From Flavobacterium endoglycinae (lineage in GTDB: Bacteria > Bacteroidota > Bacteroidia > Flavobacteriales > Flavobacteriaceae): 64,000 nucleotides of DNA. Positions within the stretch are counted from its first letter, which is position 1; every line of letters begins with the position of its first letter. Shown one piece after another: positions 25,664-34,211 of this stretch. The DNA is taken from positions 682,001 through 746,000 of the forward strand of contig NZ_CP071448.1 in NCBI RefSeq assembly GCF_017352115.1, in the 5' to 3' direction. Position numbers and translations under genes: made by a program. Under the pieces are notes generated by a model. That model was given only the letters and a program-made list of their open reading frames with translations. It was not told the DNA's origin and did not search any database.

Positions 25664-27592
25664 ATGCATTTTAAACATCCCGAAATTCTATACTTTCTTT
25701 TTTTATTGATTGTTCCAATTTTGGTTCATTTATTTCAATTACGACGTTTTAAAACTTCATATTTCACGAACGTTCGTTTTTTAAAAGAGCTTGCTGTTCA
25801 AACCCGTAAAAGTTCAAAAATCAAAAAACGATTATTGCTTACCACTCGTTTGTTACTGTTAACGTGTGCGATTATCGCTTTTGCCCAGCCATTTTTCGAA
25901 GCAAAAGACAGCAAAAATGCCACAAACGAAATGTACATCATTCTGGATAATTCGTTCAGTATGCAGGCAAAAGGCAAAAAAGGCGAATTACTGAAACGTG
26001 CCGTTCAGGAATTATTAGAAAACACACCCGAAACCGCTCAATTCTCCCTTTTAACCAACACAGAAAACTACTGGAATACCGATATAAAATCGTCTAAAAG
26101 CGCTTTACAAAACCTAAAATACAGCGCAACACCATTTGAACTTTCGTCCATATTGGCAAAAGTAAAAGCACATAAATCAGCCTATAAAAAAGATATCGTA
26201 ATTATTACTGATGCTGTTGGTTTAAGTGAAAAAGACACTAAAAATATTGATTTTGAAGAAAAGCCTTATCTCATAATTCCAGAAGCTGAACAGAAAAACA
26301 ACATTTCGATTGACAGCGTGTACATCAATCAAACTTTAGAAAACTTCTACGAAATTGGTGTGAATTTATCGGCATATGGTGAAGATTTCAAACCTGTTTC
26401 AACGGCTTTGTACAATCAAAATAAATTAATTGCCAAAACGATTATCAATTTTGACGCAAAGAAAAAGAAAATCAATTTTACCATTCCAAAAGAAGCTTTT
26501 CACGGTTATGTTTCCATAGAAGACAATGGATTGGCTTATGACAATAAATTGTTTTTCAGTATTTCTAAAAACAAAAAAACAAATGTAATCAGTATTGGCG
26601 AACCTGAAAAAAGCAATTTCTTATCTAGAATTTATACACCCGCCGAATTCAATTACAACAATTACGCAATCGGCTCTTTAGACTATAATAGTTTAGAAAA
26701 ACAAAACACGATTATTTTAAATGAATTAGCCGAAATTCCTCAGGCTTTACAAACCACTTTAAAAGCTTTTGTTGCAAAAGGAGGCAATTTGGTTGTGATT
26801 CCTTCCGAGAAAAGTTCGGTTTCCAACTTCAATTCTTTCTTGGCGAATTTTGGAAAAATCCAATTCAACAATCTTAAAACAGAAAGCAAACTGATTACAA
26901 AAATCAATTTTGATCACCCTTTATTTTCAGGTGTTTTTGAGAATAAAATCACGAATTTCCAATATCCCAAAACGAATTCTTCTTTTGATATATCAAGTCC
27001 ATATCCGGCCGTTTTATCTTACGAAGACCAAAGTACTTTTGTAACTGCAGTTCAAAACCCAACAGCTGGAATTACTGTTTTTTCGGCACCAATAAACAGC
27101 AGCAATTCCAATTTTCAGCAATCGCCTTTAATTGTTCCGCTATTTTATAAAATCGCTCAGAACAATCAGAAAACTGGTGTAAATGCTTTAACTATTGGCA
27201 ATAATCAGCCTTATTTTGTTGATGTTTTATTGACAAAAGATGCCATTCTTGAAGTAAAAGGCACAGACGATCAATTTATACCAATCCAGCAGATATTGAA
27301 TAATAAAGTCAAACTCACCTTCAATGATTTTCCTGAAACAGCTGGAAATTATAGTGTTTTTGATAAAAAAGAATGGGTTGAAAATTTAAGTTTTAATTAC
27401 AAAAGAACCGAAAGCAATTTGAGTCAAATAAACACAAATGTAGTTTCTGATTTCAAGACGGCCGATACGATTTCGACCATTTTTAACACCTTACAAACTG
27501 AACGTACCGACAGCCAGATTTGGAAATGGTTTGTTATCTTTGCACTGTTATTTTTAGCATTAGAAATAGCAATTATAAAATTTGTAAAATGA
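25664..27592 (+). CDS. BatA-type membrane protein with VWA domain
   Basis: A 642-aa inner-membrane protein. Residues 1-75 are the aerotolerance-regulator N-terminal region of TIGR02226 type, with two membrane helices around a basic segment (FQLRRFKTSYFTNVRFLKEL). A von Willebrand A-like domain follows with the metal site LDNSFSMQAKG and a later DIVIITDAVG. The rest contains a GATase1-like NLVVIPSEKSSV region, and there is a final membrane helix at the C-terminus (ALLFLALEIAIIKFV). It probably helps assemble or monitor envelope proteins; the Bat name derives from Bacteroides aerotolerance. No MoxR ATPase or other bat genes are adjacent. Confidence 0.85.
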   Translation: MHFKHPEILYFLFLLIVPILVHLFQLRRFKTSYFTNVRFLKELAVQTRKSSKIKKRLLLTTRLLLLTCAIIAFAQPFFEAKDSKNATNEMYIILDNSFSMQAKGKKGELLKRAVQELLENTPETAQFSLLTNTENYWNTDIKSSKSALQNLKYSATPFELSSILAKVKAHKSAYKKDIVIITDAVGLSEKDTKNIDFEEKPYLIIPEAEQKNNISIDSVYINQTLENFYEIGVNLSAYGEDFKPVSTALYNQNKLIAKTIINFDAKKKKINFTIPKEAFHGYVSIEDNGLAYDNKLFFSISKNKKTNVISIGEPEKSNFLSRIYTPAEFNYNNYAIGSLDYNSLEKQNTIILNELAEIPQALQTTLKAFVAKGGNLVVIPSEKSSVSNFNSFLANFGKIQFNNLKTESKLITKINFDHPLFSGVFENKITNFQYPKTNSSFDISSPYPAVLSYEDQSTFVTAVQNPTAGITVFSAPINSSNSNFQQSPLIVPLFYKIAQNNQKTGVNALTIGNNQPYFVDVLLTKDAILEVKGTDDQFIPIQQILNNKVKLTFNDFPETAGNYSVFDKKEWVENLSFNYKRTESNLSQINTNVVSDFKTADTISTIFNTLQTERTDSQIWKWFVIFALLFLALEIAIIKFVK

Positions 27593-27600
27593 TTTTTTTT

Positions 27601-27702
27601 ACCATTAAGACATTAAGATTATTAAGTTTTTCCTTTATGATCTTATTATAAATGTCCAGAGAATTAAGCTCTTTCTCTTTATGAACTTAATTTCTTCATG
27701 GT
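27601..27702. repeat. ATTAAG-word imperfect inverted repeat
   Basis: ATTAAGA, ATTAAGA and ATTAAG words occur at 27604, 27612 and 27621 (spacing 8 and 9), and AACTTAAT on the right (near 27684) is roughly complementary. ACCAT at the left end matches ATGGT at 27698-27702. It is a degenerate member of the 7-8 base repeat class. Confidence 0.5.
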
Positions 27703-27749
27703 AGAAAATAAAAAACATTTAATGTTTGAATAAAATAAATATCCAAAAT

Positions 27750-29000
27750 ATGAAACTAATCATCAAAAGCGCCAAAATTATCGACTCAAAAAGTCCGTTT
27801 CACAATCAGACTGTTGATCTTTTAATTGCAGATGGTGTAATAGAAAAAATAGGAGTTTCTCTTCCAAATGATGATGCTCAAGTTGTTCGTTTTGAAGATC
27901 TTCATGTTTCTCAAGGGTGGTTTGATAGCAGTGTTTCACTGGGCGAGCCAGGTTACGAAGACCGAGAAACTATTGCTAACGGATTACAAGTTGCAGCCAA
28001 AAGCGGTTTTACAGCAATTGCATTACAACCCAATTCATTACCAATTATTGACAATCAATCTCAGGTAAATTTTGTGAAAAATAAAGCAAATGGATTTGCT
28101 ACAGAAATTTTCCCAATCGGTGCTTTGACAAAAGCCAGTGAAGGAAAAGATATGGCGGAGCTTTTTGACATGAAAAATTCTGGAGCGATTGCTTTTGGAG
28201 ATTACAACAAAAGTATCGACAACGCCAATATTCTGAAAATTGCTTTACAATATGTACAGGATTTCGACGGATTGGTAATCGCTTATTCGCAAGATTCAAA
28301 CATTAAAGGAAATGGTGTAGCAAACGAAGGAATTGTTTCTACAAGATTAGGTTTAAAAGGAATTCCAAATTTAGCCGAAGAACTTCAGATTTCTAGAAAC
28401 TTATTTTTATTAGAATATACAGGCGGAAAACTTCACATCCCAACTATTTCTACAGCAAAATCAGTGGAATTAATTAGAGAAGCGAAAGCGAAAGGTTTAC
28501 ATGTAACCTGCAGTGCATCTGTGCATCATTTGGTTTTAACCGATGAAAAACTAGACGGATTTGATACACGTTTCAAAGTGACACCGCCGTTAAGAACTGA
28601 AGTTGACAGACAAGCTTTATTAAACGGAATTGCTGACGAAACAATTGACATAATTACTTCAGACCACAACCCAATCGATATCGAATTCAAGAAAATGGAA
28701 TTTGACACAGCCAAAAACGGAACTATTGGTTTAGAAAGTGCTTTTGGAGCTTTATTAACGGTTTTACCAGTAGAAACTATAATTAAAAAACTTACAGCAG
28801 CAAGAAGTGTTTTTGGTCTTGAAAGCCCTGTTATTCAAGAAGGTGCAAAAGCGAATATTACGTTATTTTCAACTGAAGGAAAATCAACTTTTACAAAAGA
28901 AAACATTCTTTCAAAATCTAAAAATTCTGCTTTCTTAGGAACTGAAATCAAAGGTTCTGTTTATGGAATTTTAAATCAAAATCAACTTGTTACAAAATAA
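27750..29000 (+). CDS. dihydroorotase-like protein lacking metal ligands
   Basis: A 416-aa amidohydrolase-fold protein of the class I dihydroorotase (PyrC) type, normally a zinc enzyme that closes carbamoyl aspartate to dihydroorotate. The fold and the GEPGYEDRET segment are recognisable, and the late Asp (SDHNPID, residue 305) remains. The key ligands are changed: the DxHxH site reads DSSVS (59-63), the His-x-Glu-Asp region reads YSQD, and the HVST His is replaced by Thr in HIPTIST (229-235). It is probably catalytically inactive and may be a partner of aspartate transcarbamoylase, as known for pseudo-dihydroorotases. The start at 27750 is preferred over a TTG at 27726. The next gene begins 4 bp after the stop. 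Confidence 0.85.
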   Translation: MKLIIKSAKIIDSKSPFHNQTVDLLIADGVIEKIGVSLPNDDAQVVRFEDLHVSQGWFDSSVSLGEPGYEDRETIANGLQVAAKSGFTAIALQPNSLPIIDNQSQVNFVKNKANGFATEIFPIGALTKASEGKDMAELFDMKNSGAIAFGDYNKSIDNANILKIALQYVQDFDGLVIAYSQDSNIKGNGVANEGIVSTRLGLKGIPNLAEELQISRNLFLLEYTGGKLHIPTISTAKSVELIREAKAKGLHVTCSASVHHLVLTDEKLDGFDTRFKVTPPLRTEVDRQALLNGIADETIDIITSDHNPIDIEFKKMEFDTAKNGTIGLESAFGALLTVLPVETIIKKLTAARSVFGLESPVIQEGAKANITLFSTEGKSTFTKENILSKSKNSAFLGTEIKGSVYGILNQNQLVTK

Positions 29001-29004
29001 TAAA

Positions 29005-29331
29005 ATGAATAATTCAGTCGAAGAAGGAAAATCAATCGCGATAACCAGCTACATTTTAATTATTGGCGTTTTAATCGCTATGAGTATGAATTCTGAAAAC
29101 AAAAATAGTTTTGCTTCTTTTCACATTCGTCAAGCTTTAGGTTTGTCTTTAACTTTTATCTCCTTTGGAGCCATCATCAGTAATTTTGATAGTTTTTTCA
29201 TCACGTTCCCAATGTGGATTTGTATTTCAATTCTGTGGACTTTTGGTATTTTTAATGCCATTCAAGGTCAAATGAGACCAATTCCTTTAGTTGGAGAATT
29301 GTTTCAAAAATGGTTTAAAAAGATTGGGTAA
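29005..29331 (+). CDS. small DUF4870-like membrane protein
   Basis: A 108-aa protein with three hydrophobic segments (about 10-28, 44-62 and 68-85). The pattern NSFASFHIRQALGLSL, with a His-Arg-Gln after an amphipathic stretch, is typical of DUF4870/TIC20-like small membrane proteins. The C-terminus is basic. Function unknown. It starts 4 bp after the dihydroorotase-like gene, so it is co-transcribed with it. An upstream frame extension overlaps that gene and is not needed. Confidence 0.75.
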   Translation: MNNSVEEGKSIAITSYILIIGVLIAMSMNSENKNSFASFHIRQALGLSLTFISFGAIISNFDSFFITFPMWICISILWTFGIFNAIQGQMRPIPLVGELFQKWFKKIG

Positions 29332-29337
29332 TTTTTT

Positions 29338-29441
29338 AAATTCCAATTCCAAATTCCAAACTTGGAAGCTAAAACTTGGAAATTAAAAACTTTGACAAAG
29401 TTCCACAAAAGGAAACTCATAACTTATAACTCAAAACTCAT
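29338..29441. repeat. AATTCCA and AACTCAT heptamer repeats
   Basis: The left part has AATTCCAAATTCCAAAC opposite ACTTGGAA words, a local inverted repeat. The right part has four consecutive heptamers (AACTCAT, AACTTAT, AACTCAA, AACTCAT) at 29414-29441. It lies between two plus-strand genes. Confidence 0.75.
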
Positions 29442-29454
29442 AACCTCCTCTAAA

Positions 29455-30099
29455 ATGAATCTATCTTTAGAATATAAAATACAAGAACCAAAAGTAATTT
29501 TAGATAAAAATCCGTTATTACTTTTATTACACGGATACGGAAGCAACGAAGCCGATTTATTCTCTTTTGCTTCAGAACTTCCTGATAACTATTATGTCAT
29601 TTCGGCAAGAGCACCTTACGATTTGCAATACGGAGCTTATGCTTGGTATGCCATCAACTTTGATGCTGATCAAAATAAATTTTCGGATAATGAGCAAGCA
29701 AAAACTTCTAGGGACAGAATCGCTTCTTTCATTGATGAATTAGTCGCAAATTATCCAATTGATGCCAATAATGTAACTTTAATAGGATTTAGCCAAGGAT
29801 CGATTTTAAGTTATGCAACAGCACTTTCTTATCCAGAAAAAATTCAGCGAGTTGTCGCAATGAGTGGCTATTTCAATGAAGAAATCATTAAAGAAGGATT
29901 TGAGAACAACGATTTTAAAAACCTAAAAATATTCGCTTCACACGGAACTGTCGATCAAGTTATTCCAATTGATTGGGCAAGAAAAACACCGGCCATTTTA
30001 GAGAAGCTAAACATTCCTGTGGTTTACAAAGAATATCCTGTTGGCCATGGAGTTTCGCCACAAAATTTCTTTGATTTTAAAAATTGGCTGATTGGCTAG
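29455..30099 (+). CDS. alpha/beta hydrolase (carboxylesterase/phospholipase family)
   Basis: A 214-aa cytoplasmic serine hydrolase of the carboxylesterase 2 / lysophospholipase type. Visible are the oxyanion strand LLLLLHGYGSNEADLF, the nucleophile elbow GFSQGS (near residue 105), the acid in GTVDQVIP and the His in GHGVSP. Substrates in the family range from short esters to acyl proteins. The frame is open 93 bp upstream through repeat DNA, but the ATG at 29455 begins the real protein. It is followed by an isochorismatase-like gene 49 bp later. Confidence 0.88.
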   Translation: MNLSLEYKIQEPKVILDKNPLLLLLHGYGSNEADLFSFASELPDNYYVISARAPYDLQYGAYAWYAINFDADQNKFSDNEQAKTSRDRIASFIDELVANYPIDANNVTLIGFSQGSILSYATALSYPEKIQRVVAMSGYFNEEIIKEGFENNDFKNLKIFASHGTVDQVIPIDWARKTPAILEKLNIPVVYKEYPVGHGVSPQNFFDFKNWLIG

Positions 30100-30148
30100 T
30101 ATTCAGTCACAGTTTTAAGTCGCAGTTTCTCACTAAATCTTTTATAAA

Positions 30149-30718
30149 ATGAGCATTTCAAAACTAGATAATCCAGCATTAATTTTAATTGATATTCAAA
30201 AAGGATTTCTTGACGTCGCTTATTGGGGCGGAGATCGAAATAATACAAATGCTGAGCAAAAAGCAGGTGAACTTTTAGAAATCTGGAGAACTAAAAAACT
30301 CCCTATTTTTCATATAAAACATTGTTCTTCAAATCCGAATTCGATTTTAAATGAATCAAATCCAGGTAATGAATTTCAAGATGTGGTAAAACCTCTTGAA
30401 GGAGAAATCATTATTAAAAAAAATGTCAACAGCTCTTTTATTGGAACCAATTTAAAAGAACTTATTGATAATGCCAAAATAACGAATCTTGTAATTGTAG
30501 GTTTAACTACCGATCATTGTGTTTCTACAACAAGTCGAATGGCAGGAAATTTTGGTTATTCAGTTTACCTGATTTCAGATGCGACAGCAACTTTCAATAA
30601 AAAAGGGATAAACGGTGAAGTTTTCTCTGCTGAATTAATTCACCAAACCGCTTTAGCAAGTTTGAACGAAGAATTTGCTCAAGTAGTAACTTCTGATTTT
30701 ATTAAAGGAATTGTTTAG
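30149..30718 (+). CDS. isochorismatase-family cysteine hydrolase
   Basis: A 189-aa protein with the cysteine hydrolase fold of nicotinamidases and isochorismatases. The catalytic set is Asp in LILIDIQKGF (residue 15), Lys in the IIKKNVNSSFIGTNL region and Cys in GLTTDHCVSTT, with the usual cis-peptide GLTT before it. Members hydrolyse amides such as nicotinamide or ureidoacrylate; the metal-binding DxHxH of true nicotinamidases is not seen, so the substrate is open. It is transcribed after the esterase gene, possibly as one unit. Confidence 0.85.
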   Translation: MSISKLDNPALILIDIQKGFLDVAYWGGDRNNTNAEQKAGELLEIWRTKKLPIFHIKHCSSNPNSILNESNPGNEFQDVVKPLEGEIIIKKNVNSSFIGTNLKELIDNAKITNLVIVGLTTDHCVSTTSRMAGNFGYSVYLISDATATFNKKGINGEVFSAELIHQTALASLNEEFAQVVTSDFIKGIV

Positions 30719-30840
30719 TCGCAGTATTCAGTCGCAGTCACAGTTTTCATTGAAGGTCCAGCTTTGTCAAAGTTTGAAATTTTGACAAAGTTTTTCAGGT
30801 TCCAACTTTGGAATTTTGAATTTCAAAAAATTGGACCCGA
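30718..30840. repeat. AGTCGCA words and CTTTGTCAAAG fold-back
   Basis: CAGTCGCAGT, TTCAGTCGCAGT and CACAGT words directly after the isochorismatase stop resemble those in the preceding gap (30100-30130). They are followed by CTTTGTCAAAG and TTTTGACAAAG palindromic words and a TTCCAACTTTGGAATTTTG stretch. Same general style as the other 7-8 base elements; convergent gap. Confidence 0.55.
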
Positions 30841-30870
30841 GCGATAGCGAACAGGCGAAGCAATTTAAAT

Positions 30871-31287
30871 TTATTCTCCCGTATAAAGAATATCTTTTCC
30901 TTTCTTAAGCACATAACCTTTCCAAGGAATTAATTGCCAATCGCCATTAACCCACGAATCACCTTCGAATTTTCTTTCTAAAATGATAGATTCTTTTTGG
31001 GTATCTAAGAAAAGCTCAGCTTTATTTCCGTCAAAAATTACGTATGATGCAGTGGTATACGTTTTTCCATCATCGTAGTGTGACAATTTTGTTCCTTCAA
31101 AAACTCTGATACATTCTTTTTTAAGTATTGACCATGTATATCCAGCTGAGGCTTTACAACCATGAGAATCGGAATCAGCTCCTACAATTGCTTCTTTTTG
31201 AGGTTCTTTTGAAGTTATATTTACTTGGGAAACTTTTTTACCACATGAGATTACAGCAATTGCCATAACCAAAAACATCTTTTTCAT
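30871..31287 (-). CDS. putative lipoprotein with conserved Cys pair
   Basis: A 138-aa predicted lipoprotein (signal ending AVISCGKK, Cys at 15, no acidic export signal). The mature part has GCKASAGYTWSILKKECIRVF, two Cys residues likely to form a disulfide. This SAGYxWS...C motif recurs in small Bacteroidota lipoproteins as I remember them, with no known function. The remaining sequence is beta-rich and ends WKGYVLKKGKDILYTGE. It follows a 167-aa membrane protein gene on the same strand. Confidence 0.65.
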   Translation of the reverse strand: MKKMFLVMAIAVISCGKKVSQVNITSKEPQKEAIVGADSDSHGCKASAGYTWSILKKECIRVFEGTKLSHYDDGKTYTTASYVIFDGNKAELFLDTQKESIILERKFEGDSWVNGDWQLIPWKGYVLKKGKDILYTGE

Positions 31288-31310
31288 ATATCCTATTTAT
31301 TTTGAGGTCA

Positions 31311-31339
31311 AAAAAAATAGGATTTAAAATCCTATTTTT
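31311..31339 (-). terminator. terminator overlapping the end of the upstream gene
   Basis: AAAATAGGATTT (31314-31325) and AAATCCTATTTT (31327-31338) form a perfect 12-bp inverted repeat with A and T runs. On the minus strand it includes the stop codon (31332-31334) of the 167-aa gene. Confidence 0.7.
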
Positions 31340-31835
31340 GATATAACCAAGTTTGATTTACTTCAAAAGTAATGTTTTCTTTATCGTCAACAAAGTATTT
31401 TAACAAGACTTCTCCCCATAATTCCCCATTGCTGTAATCTGCAATAATCCATCTATGGTTTAAGATTTTTACTTTATTGATAATAAATTTATTGGGACCA
31501 ATCTGGTCTTGTCCAGTATAAGGATTCCCTTTAGGATTAGAGTTGAAATCTAATAATTTCTCTGTTACAACTGGAATCAGTTTTTCGAATAAAATTACTT
31601 TTCCTCCAGAAGCACTGTTATCGAAATAATTTTGTGCATTTTCATTGTGTTCTAAAGAAAAATAATCTGCTTCAGCTAGTTTTGTTGACACAAGAGTAAT
31701 GCTGTCTCTTAACTTTTTAGTCGTCTTTTCATATCTGTCCTGCTCAAATTTTACCTCACGGCTGTAAAACATATAGGTAAAAACATTCATTAATATCGCA
31801 AGGATAAAAAGATAAAGCATTAAGGATTTTTTCAT
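31332..31835 (-). CDS. membrane-anchored protein of unknown function
   Basis: A 167-aa protein, not recognised. It has one N-terminal membrane helix (about 5-23), a Lys/Glu/Arg-rich stretch (about 25-60) likely to form a coiled coil, and a compact C-terminal domain with GKVILFEKLIPVVTEKLL and NHRWIIADYSNGELWGEVLLKYF. The C-terminal part may have a cystatin-like or NTF2-like fold, by impression only. It lies 12 bp downstream of the MBL hydrolase gene on the same strand, so an operon is likely. Its stop codon is inside the terminator palindrome. Confidence 0.7.
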   Translation of the reverse strand: MKKSLMLYLFILAILMNVFTYMFYSREVKFEQDRYEKTTKKLRDSITLVSTKLAEADYFSLEHNENAQNYFDNSASGGKVILFEKLIPVVTEKLLDFNSNPKGNPYTGQDQIGPNKFIINKVKILNHRWIIADYSNGELWGEVLLKYFVDDKENITFEVNQTWLYQK

Positions 31836-31847
31836 TTTGTGGTATAA

Positions 31848-32612
31848 TTAAATTGTAATTTCAAGATTATCGTAAGCCAAAAAGACGTTTTCAGGAAGTT
31901 TTTGCTGTACTTCTTCATGAAAGCCTAATACATGACTAATATGTGTTAAATACGCCTTTTCAGGTTTAACCAGATTAATAAAATCAAGTGCTTCCTGCAG
32001 GTTAAAATGAGTGTCATGAGGTTCAACGCGCAGCGCATTTACGACTAAAACTTTTAAGCCTTTTAGCTTATCAGTTTCGGTTTTTTCGATTGTTTTTACA
32101 TCGGTTAGATAAGCAAAATCATCAATTCTGTATCCAAAAACCTGTAAATCTCCGTGCATGGCGTTTATTGGAATGGCCATTTTATCGCCAACCTCAAATG
32201 GTTGGTCGTTTAGAACTTCGATTGTTTTTACACTTGGCGCACCTGGATACTTGTTTACAGTTTCGAAAACATAATCAAAACGTCGTCTTAAATTGTCTAA
32301 CACGCGTTTGTGTCCGTAAATTGGAATTTCGCCTTGTCTGAAGTTAAACGGACGTATATCATCCAATCCAGCAGTGTGATCGGAATGTTCATGTGTAAAC
32401 AAAATCGCATCGAGTTTACGGCAGCCGCAGGAAAGCATCTGCTGTCTGAAATCAGGGCCGCAATCTATTACATAGGAATGCTCGTCCCACGAAATCCAAA
32501 TGGATACGCGGAGTCTTTTATCCTTAGCATCAGTGCTTTTACAAACGGGATGATCGATTCCGATAATCGGAATGCCTTGGGAAGTACCAGTACCTAAAAA
32601 ATAGACCTTCAA
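31848..32612 (-). CDS. MBL-fold metallo-hydrolase (PhnP-like)
   Basis: A 254-aa metallo-beta-lactamase-fold enzyme of the PhnP/RNase Z-like group. The metal site FTHEHSDHTAGLDDIRPF follows the usual HxHxDH pattern, with further ligands in NAMHGDLQVFG, LTDVKTI and YLTHISH. PhnP-type enzymes cleave cyclic ribose phosphates; the substrate here is not certain. Its start is TTG at 32612: the N-terminal strand MKVYFLGTGTSQGIP begins there and an in-frame stop lies just upstream, so no ATG is available. It is divergent from the next gene. Confidence 0.9.
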   Translation of the reverse strand: MKVYFLGTGTSQGIPIIGIDHPVCKSTDAKDKRLRVSIWISWDEHSYVIDCGPDFRQQMLSCGCRKLDAILFTHEHSDHTAGLDDIRPFNFRQGEIPIYGHKRVLDNLRRRFDYVFETVNKYPGAPSVKTIEVLNDQPFEVGDKMAIPINAMHGDLQVFGYRIDDFAYLTDVKTIEKTETDKLKGLKVLVVNALRVEPHDTHFNLQEALDFINLVKPEKAYLTHISHVLGFHEEVQQKLPENVFLAYDNLEITI

Positions 32613-32672
32613 TTGAACTTAATTTTTTTACAAAAATAGGATTATTTCTCTTTCATTAGAAGCCTAATTTGC

Positions 32673-32680
32673 TAACTTTG
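32673..32680 (+). promoter_or_regulatory. candidate -7 box of the 486-aa gene
   Basis: TAACTTTG fits TAnnTTTG, 22 bp upstream of the ATG at 32703. No TTG is visible at -33. Confidence 0.45.
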
Positions 32681-32702
32681 TAACAAATCTATTTAAAATA
32701 AA

Positions 32703-34163
32703 ATGGGTACAGAAATAAAACTCAAAGGTGACAGGGTCATCGAACAGATTCCTTCTATAAAAGACAAAGCATTACGCATTAATTTAAACGAGAATATTTA
32801 CGGAACATTTGCTGAAATTGGCGCTGGACAAGAGACAGTTAGACATTTTTTCAGATCCGGAGGTTCATCGGGAACAATTGCAAAAGCAATGTCTGCCTAT
32901 GATAAAGATTTTAGCGACGCCATTTATGGTACCGAAACCGACGGAAGATATGTAACCGAAGAGCGTCTTAAAAAAATGCTTACTCATGAAGGACAAATCA
33001 TCGAAGAGCGTTTAAGCCGAGAAAAACACCCTACAAAACTTTTTTTTAGTTATGCCAATACGGTAGCCACAATAGATTTTGCCAAACAATTTAAAGGCCA
33101 TGGCTGGGTAGGAATTCGATACCAAATAGAACCGGACGAGGCTTACAACGAAATTATTCTTCACATTCGTTTTAGAGAAACCGACGCAAGATTACAACAA
33201 GAAACACTAGGAATTTTAGGGGTTAACTTAATTTACGGTGCTTTTTACAAATACAACGATCCTAAACGTTTACTGCGTTATTTATACGATCACTTAGACA
33301 AAGATCAATTAGAGATCGATACCATTAACTTTTCTGGACCTCGTTTTGCCGATGTTGACAATCGTTTGATGAGTTTACAGTTGGTTAAAAACGGAATGAC
33401 TGATGCCGTAATGTTCAATCCTGAAGGAAAAAACATTCTTCCGGCTGCTATTCTTTACAAAAAGAACCTTTTAGCTTTACGAGGAAGTTTCCGTCCTGTT
33501 ACAAAAGTGAACATGGATATGTATGAGAAATCATTAGAAATGTTTCTCAAAGAAAATAAGGTTGAAAAAAATAATACACTTGTTGTTTTTGAAATCACAC
33601 TTTCGAATTTACGTTCTGATGGAGAAATCGACGAACGTGACTTTATGGACAGAGCTGAATTACTTTGTTCGCTTGGACAAACGGTTATGATTTCGAATTT
33701 CCAAGAATACTACAAAGTGGTTGAATACTTCGCTAATTATACTAAATCTCGTATGGGATTAGCAATGGGTGTCAATAATCTTGTTGATATTTTTGATGAG
33801 AAATATTACCGTCATTTAAGTGGAGGAATTCTGGAAGCTTTTGGAAAATTATTCTACCGTGATATGAAGGTATTCTTGTATCCAATGTTAGATGAAGATG
33901 GTGTATTAATGAATTCAAACAACTTAAAAGTGCATCCGAGAATGAAAGAATTGTACAAGTTCTTCAAGTTTAACGGAAAAGTTGTGGATATTGAAGATTA
34001 TGATCCTGATAATTTATCTGTTTTCTCTCGTGAAGTTTTAAAAATGATCAACCAAGGAAAAAAAGGCTGGGAACCAATGCTTCCGCCGGGTATTTCGGAA
34101 ATCATCAAAGAACATCATCTTTTTGGATATCATCCACAGAAAGAATTAGAACAAAATACGTAA
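32703..34163 (+). CDS. conserved cytoplasmic protein of unknown function
   Basis: A 486-aa soluble protein, no signal peptide or membrane helix. The opening IPSIKDKALRINLNENIYGTF and GAGQETVRHFFR look strongly conserved, as do a DARLQQETLGILGVNLIYGAF helix and NFSGPRFADVDNRLM. From memory, related flavobacterial proteins carry unsuitable database names such as TonB-dependent receptor or nicotinate-nucleotide adenylyltransferase. I see neither a beta-barrel, plug or signal peptide nor the HxGH motif of adenylyltransferases. It is a single-gene unit between its own promoter box and a strong terminator. No function is proposed. Confidence 0.8.
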   Translation: MGTEIKLKGDRVIEQIPSIKDKALRINLNENIYGTFAEIGAGQETVRHFFRSGGSSGTIAKAMSAYDKDFSDAIYGTETDGRYVTEERLKKMLTHEGQIIEERLSREKHPTKLFFSYANTVATIDFAKQFKGHGWVGIRYQIEPDEAYNEIILHIRFRETDARLQQETLGILGVNLIYGAFYKYNDPKRLLRYLYDHLDKDQLEIDTINFSGPRFADVDNRLMSLQLVKNGMTDAVMFNPEGKNILPAAILYKKNLLALRGSFRPVTKVNMDMYEKSLEMFLKENKVEKNNTLVVFEITLSNLRSDGEIDERDFMDRAELLCSLGQTVMISNFQEYYKVVEYFANYTKSRMGLAMGVNNLVDIFDEKYYRHLSGGILEAFGKLFYRDMKVFLYPMLDEDGVLMNSNNLKVHPRMKELYKFFKFNGKVVDIEDYDPDNLSVFSREVLKMINQGKKGWEPMLPPGISEIIKEHHLFGYHPQKELEQNT

Positions 34164-34165
34164 TA

Positions 34166-34196
34166 AAAAAAGTCCCAGAAAAAGGGACTTTTTTTG
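34166..34196. terminator. terminator after the 486-aa gene
   Basis: AAAAAAAGTCCC (34166-34177) and GGGACTTTTTTT (34185-34196) with a 7-base loop, immediately after the stop codon. Usable from both strands. Confidence 0.85.
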
Positions 34197-34211
34197 TTTT
34201 AGGTTTTTCTT

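Noticed and set aside
32703..34163. TonB-dependent receptor or nicotinate-nucleotide adenylyltransferase as product names
   Set aside because: No signal peptide, plug or barrel, and no HxGH motif; the names appear to be transferred errors.
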